From Flavobacteriales bacterium UBA5040 (GTDB lineage Bacteria > Bacteroidota > Bacteroidia > Flavobacteriales > Weeksellaceae): a DNA stretch of 64,000 nt. How positions within the stretch are numbered: the stretch's first letter is position 1; each line of letters begins with the position of its first letter. A program made the position numbers and the translations under genes. A model generated the notes under the pieces. It was not told the origin of the DNA. It made no database searches and saw only the letters and a list, made by a program, of their open reading frames with translations. Below are positions 61,462 to 64,000 of the stretch, piece after piece. The stretch lies in contig DIBY01000018.1 of NCBI GenBank assembly GCA_002415135.1, forward strand, positions 124,001 to 188,000, in the 5' to 3' direction.

Positions 61462-62646
61462 ATGATTCCTAAATATAGAAAACAGTTTAACGCTGATTAC
61501 TCTACTGAAAAATACAATGCTTTAAAAGATGAACTTGCACAAAGAGCAGGAACAGAAGCACTTTTCAGAGTTTCAGAAAGTCCGATTTTTTTAACGAAAG
61601 ACTTCAAAAATAAGATTGATGACGCTTGTAACAGTATTATTGATCAGATCAAAAAAATGTCTCCTAAGGAATTAGATCAAGCAGTTCCCGATAATTGTCG
61701 CGTTCCAAATGACCATCATAAACCTCATTTTTTAGCCATAGACTTTGGTATTTGTAAAAATCAGGAAACGGGTGAAATCGAACCACAGTTGATTGAATTA
61801 CAAGCCTTCCCCACTCTTTATGCGTTTCAGGAGGAATATGAGGAAGTCGTTTCTGACCTTTTTCCTTTTTTAAAAAATTTAAGAACTTCACTTCCAAAAC
61901 CTGAATACATTCAATATTTAAAAGAAGTTATCGTTGGTGACGAAAATCCTGAAAATGTAGTGTTGATGGAAATTTATCCGGATAAACAGAAAACGAGTAT
62001 CGACTTCGCTTTAACAGAAAAATATTTAGGAATTACGACGGTCTGCTTAACCAACGTTAAAAAAGAAGGCAAAAAACTTTTCTATGAAAAAGATGGAAAA
62101 CTGGTTCCAATTCATCGAATTTATAACCGGGTTATTTTTGATGAACTCGACCATATTCCAGATCTAAAAACAGAATTTGATTTCCGTGAAGAAGTGGACG
62201 TAACTTGGGTCACTCATCCGAATTGGTTCTTCAAAGTTTCAAAATATATTCTACCAAAATTAGAACATCAATATGTTCCAAAAAGCTATTTCCTGTCAGA
62301 ATTTCCAGCTTCCGAAAAATTGGAGCATTTTGTATTGAAACCTTTATTTTCTTTTGCTGGTAGTGGCGTTAATCTCGATCCTACTCAAGCCGATGTTGAT
62401 GCTATTTCAGATAAAGAAAATTTCATCATGCAGCGAAAAGTTTTCTACGAACCTTTGTTCGAAGATACCAACGGCGAGTTTTCGAAATCAGAGATCCGCA
62501 TGCTTTATCTCTGGAAAGAAAATGAGGAGAATCCTTTATTAATGGACAATCTCGCCAGAATGACCAAAGTTGCAATGGCGAATGTAGACTTTAATAAAAA
62601 AGATGCGATCTGGATTGGAAGTTCCCTCGCTTTTTTTGAAAAATAG
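61462..62646 (+). CDS. ATP-grasp-like protein C of the cluster, unknown specificity
   Basis: A 394-residue protein from the ATG at 61462 (TTG at 61438 rejected). I cannot assign it firmly. Segments such as FLAIDFGICKNQETGEIEPQLIELQAFPTLYAFQ, RVIFDELDH, FVLKPLFSFAGSGVNLD, ENFIMQRKVFYEPL and KSEIRMLYLW suggest an ATP-grasp relative. Lys and the Gly-rich turn in VLKPLFSFAGSG resemble the ATP Lys and loop, and the acidic LIELQ a metal site. It may belong to the circularly permuted or glutathionylspermidine-synthase-like branch. It is the last cluster gene, 114 bases after the amidotransferase, before a bidirectional terminator. Confidence 0.65.
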   Translation: MIPKYRKQFNADYSTEKYNALKDELAQRAGTEALFRVSESPIFLTKDFKNKIDDACNSIIDQIKKMSPKELDQAVPDNCRVPNDHHKPHFLAIDFGICKNQETGEIEPQLIELQAFPTLYAFQEEYEEVVSDLFPFLKNLRTSLPKPEYIQYLKEVIVGDENPENVVLMEIYPDKQKTSIDFALTEKYLGITTVCLTNVKKEGKKLFYEKDGKLVPIHRIYNRVIFDELDHIPDLKTEFDFREEVDVTWVTHPNWFFKVSKYILPKLEHQYVPKSYFLSEFPASEKLEHFVLKPLFSFAGSGVNLDPTQADVDAISDKENFIMQRKVFYEPLFEDTNGEFSKSEIRMLYLWKENEENPLLMDNLARMTKVAMANVDFNKKDAIWIGSSLAFFEK

Positions 62647-62664
62647 AGAGAACTTAAAATTTAA

Positions 62665-62690
62665 AAAATTCACCAATCGGTGAATTTTTT
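62665..62690. terminator. Bidirectional terminator between the cluster and holB
   Basis: AAAATTCACC (62665-62674) pairs with GGTGAATTTT (62679-62688) around a four-base loop, with T-runs on both strands. Confidence 0.85.
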
Positions 62691-63809
62691 TTATGGCTTC
62701 TTATGAATATACCGAGAGAGCTTAATTCCTAAATCAGTCCAGATAATTTTGGTATTTCCGTTTCTTTCGAGATGATAATTGGCAGCTGAAATCTCTTCTA
62801 AAATAGCCTCGATATTGGCGCCATGGATAAATTTCGAGAAACTGTCCCATTTGAAACCGCCCGACTCTATTTTCTTATAAACCAAACTTTGATTTCCATA
62901 ATTTTGAAGCAACGCCAAACGAAACATTTCTGCACAATAATCTAAAAAATTCATCTGCTTTTCTTTATTCCAAGTAGCAATTCTTCTTCCCCAAAGAACG
63001 ATGTTCTTCAGAAATTCAGGTTTCTTTTTGACCTGAAATGCTTCGCGAACCCACATAATAAACTGTTCTTCAAAATCAGAATCGGTGTTTTCAGATTTAA
63101 TCAGTTTTTGTGCAGCATTCCAGTTTCCCTGTGCTTGAAAAACAATTTCTTTTCTTCTCTCCGCAGAAACCTCATTCTTAGTGAGCAAAAAACTTTCAAT
63201 GTCTTCCTCTTTAATGCTAGGTATTTCAACAATCTGTGTTCTGGAAAGAATCGTCGGAAGCATATAATTGGCGTTAGAAGCGGTAAGAATAATGTACGTA
63301 TTCTTTGGTGGTTCTTCCAGAAATTTCAGAAATTTATTGGCAGCATCTGTATTCATTTTATCAGCTTGCCAAACAATCAAGATTTTGCTGCCACCTTCAT
63401 AACTTTTGAGCGCGAACTTTTTATTGATTTCATCAATTTCTTCAACATAAATGCTGAGTTGTTTATTTTCGGATTCCAAAATTGTACTCCAGTCTTCATT
63501 ATTTGAATAAGGATTAGTCAGAATCATCTCGCGGAAATTCTCAAAAAACTGACCTGTTAAGCCACTTTTATTTGCTTTAAATACGGGAAAACTAAAATGC
63601 AGATCGAGATGATTGAGGCTATCAACTTTGGTGGAAGAATGTTCATTTTCTTTCTTTAAAATTTCTTTCGCAAACGCCAGCGCCAATGCTAATGTTCCGT
63701 AACCGTCTTTTCCTACGAATAACTGTGCATGACTTACGCGATTGTTGCTGATACTATCTTTCAGAAGATTTTTAAGTTCACTATGACCTACAATTTGTTC
63801 CCAATTCAT
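62691..63809 (-). CDS. holB: DNA polymerase III delta-prime subunit
   Basis: A 372-residue clamp-loader subunit. The start MNWEQIVGHSELKNLLKDSI and SHAQLFVGKDGYGTLALALAFAKEIL match delta-prime. The P-loop (GKDGYGTLA) lacks the Lys needed for ATP use, as in other delta-prime proteins. EIDEINKKFALKSYEGGSKILIVWQADKMNTDAANKFLKFLEEPPKNTYIILTAS is the family core. The sensor-type SRC motif reads SRT (ILSRTQIVEIP), and no zinc-binding Cys set is visible. Assignment to holB rather than dnaX rests on length and the missing Lys. Confidence 0.9.
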   Translation of the reverse strand: MNWEQIVGHSELKNLLKDSISNNRVSHAQLFVGKDGYGTLALALAFAKEILKKENEHSSTKVDSLNHLDLHFSFPVFKANKSGLTGQFFENFREMILTNPYSNNEDWSTILESENKQLSIYVEEIDEINKKFALKSYEGGSKILIVWQADKMNTDAANKFLKFLEEPPKNTYIILTASNANYMLPTILSRTQIVEIPSIKEEDIESFLLTKNEVSAERRKEIVFQAQGNWNAAQKLIKSENTDSDFEEQFIMWVREAFQVKKKPEFLKNIVLWGRRIATWNKEKQMNFLDYCAEMFRLALLQNYGNQSLVYKKIESGGFKWDSFSKFIHGANIEAILEEISAANYHLERNGNTKIIWTDLGIKLSRYIHKKP

Positions 63810-63813
63810 GCTT

Positions 63814-63821
63814 CAAAGATA
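63814..63821 (-). promoter_or_regulatory. -7 box almost touching the holB start
   Basis: TATCTTTG on the minus strand, 4 bases before the holB ATG, suggesting a leaderless mRNA. Confidence 0.4.
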
Positions 63822-64000
63822 AATATTTTTGTTGGATGAAGTAAGTGGAAATACTTTTGATTATAACCAAAATTTTATGCAAAAAAAAATCAAAATAAAT
63901 TTTATGATTATTCCTTAAATATTATCCTTTTTTAATGAAAAATAAATTGCTGAAGATTAAACGCTTTCATTGAGCAAAATAGTTGTAGAATGTGATTACA

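Noticed and set aside
1..64000. Insertion sequences, prophage genes, tRNA or rRNA genes
   Set aside because: I looked through the gaps and gene products and saw no transposase, integrase, phage structural gene, cloverleaf or ribosomal RNA sequence; small degenerate remnants could be missed by eye.

Overview
The window looks like a chromosomal segment of a flavobacterium (phylum Bacteroidota), probably a Chryseobacterium/Kaistella-type member of the Weeksellaceae. The support is low GC content by eye, lipoproteins with short signal peptides, a type IX secretion (T9SS) cargo protease, Bacteroidota-type -7 promoter boxes (TAnnTTTG) upstream of many genes, a DnaE with a built-in exonuclease, and fused E1 alpha/beta dehydrogenase subunits. 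The genus is inference. I saw no tRNA, rRNA, transposase, phage gene or CRISPR array.

Layout. 1-13.5 kb is mostly housekeeping: a coiled-coil DUF164-type protein with a degenerate zinc ribbon, an aspartate-type aminotransferase, rsmG, an AddB-like nuclease, glutaryl-CoA dehydrogenase, an S9D peptidase, DoxX and era, plus small lipoproteins and an unknown membrane-protein pair. 13.7-17 kb carries a two-gene NHEJ system (ku, ligD). 17-23.3 kb on the minus strand holds an SGNH hydrolase, a methyltransferase, map, a HAD protein, an acyl-ACP desaturase, gpmI and a GNAT. 23.4-33 kb holds a sirtuin, a four-gene operon (unknown protein, 7TM protein, histidine kinase, response regulator), YggS, an NtrC-like regulator without HTH, stress-type proteins and a MATE exporter.

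33.6-40.8 kb is a complete curli (functional amyloid) locus. It has two tandem 272-residue curlins, a small candidate minor subunit, a CsgH-CsgE fusion, CsgF, CsgG with an extra C-terminal barrel-like region, a propeller lipoprotein, and a convergent CsgD-like LuxR regulator whose receiver lacks the phospho-acceptor Asp. Hairpin attenuators follow each curlin gene. This arrangement would give much subunit mRNA and little secretion-machine mRNA.

41-54.6 kb holds dnaE (exonuclease fusion), fused E1 alpha/beta, a Ca2+/H+ antiporter gene broken by one in-frame TAG, ligA and a T9SS-exported M4 protease. 54.8-56.2 kb is an M17 aminopeptidase.

56.3-62.6 kb is the most unusual block. Six same-strand genes encode two classical ATP-grasp ligases, an ATP-grasp-like protein, a YbdK-type carboxylate-amine ligase, a class I glutamine amidotransferase with an intact triad, and an alpha/beta hydrolase. 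Together they look like a ribosome-independent pathway that builds and trims a small peptide-like or gamma-glutamyl metabolite whose product I cannot name. holB closes the window on the minus strand.
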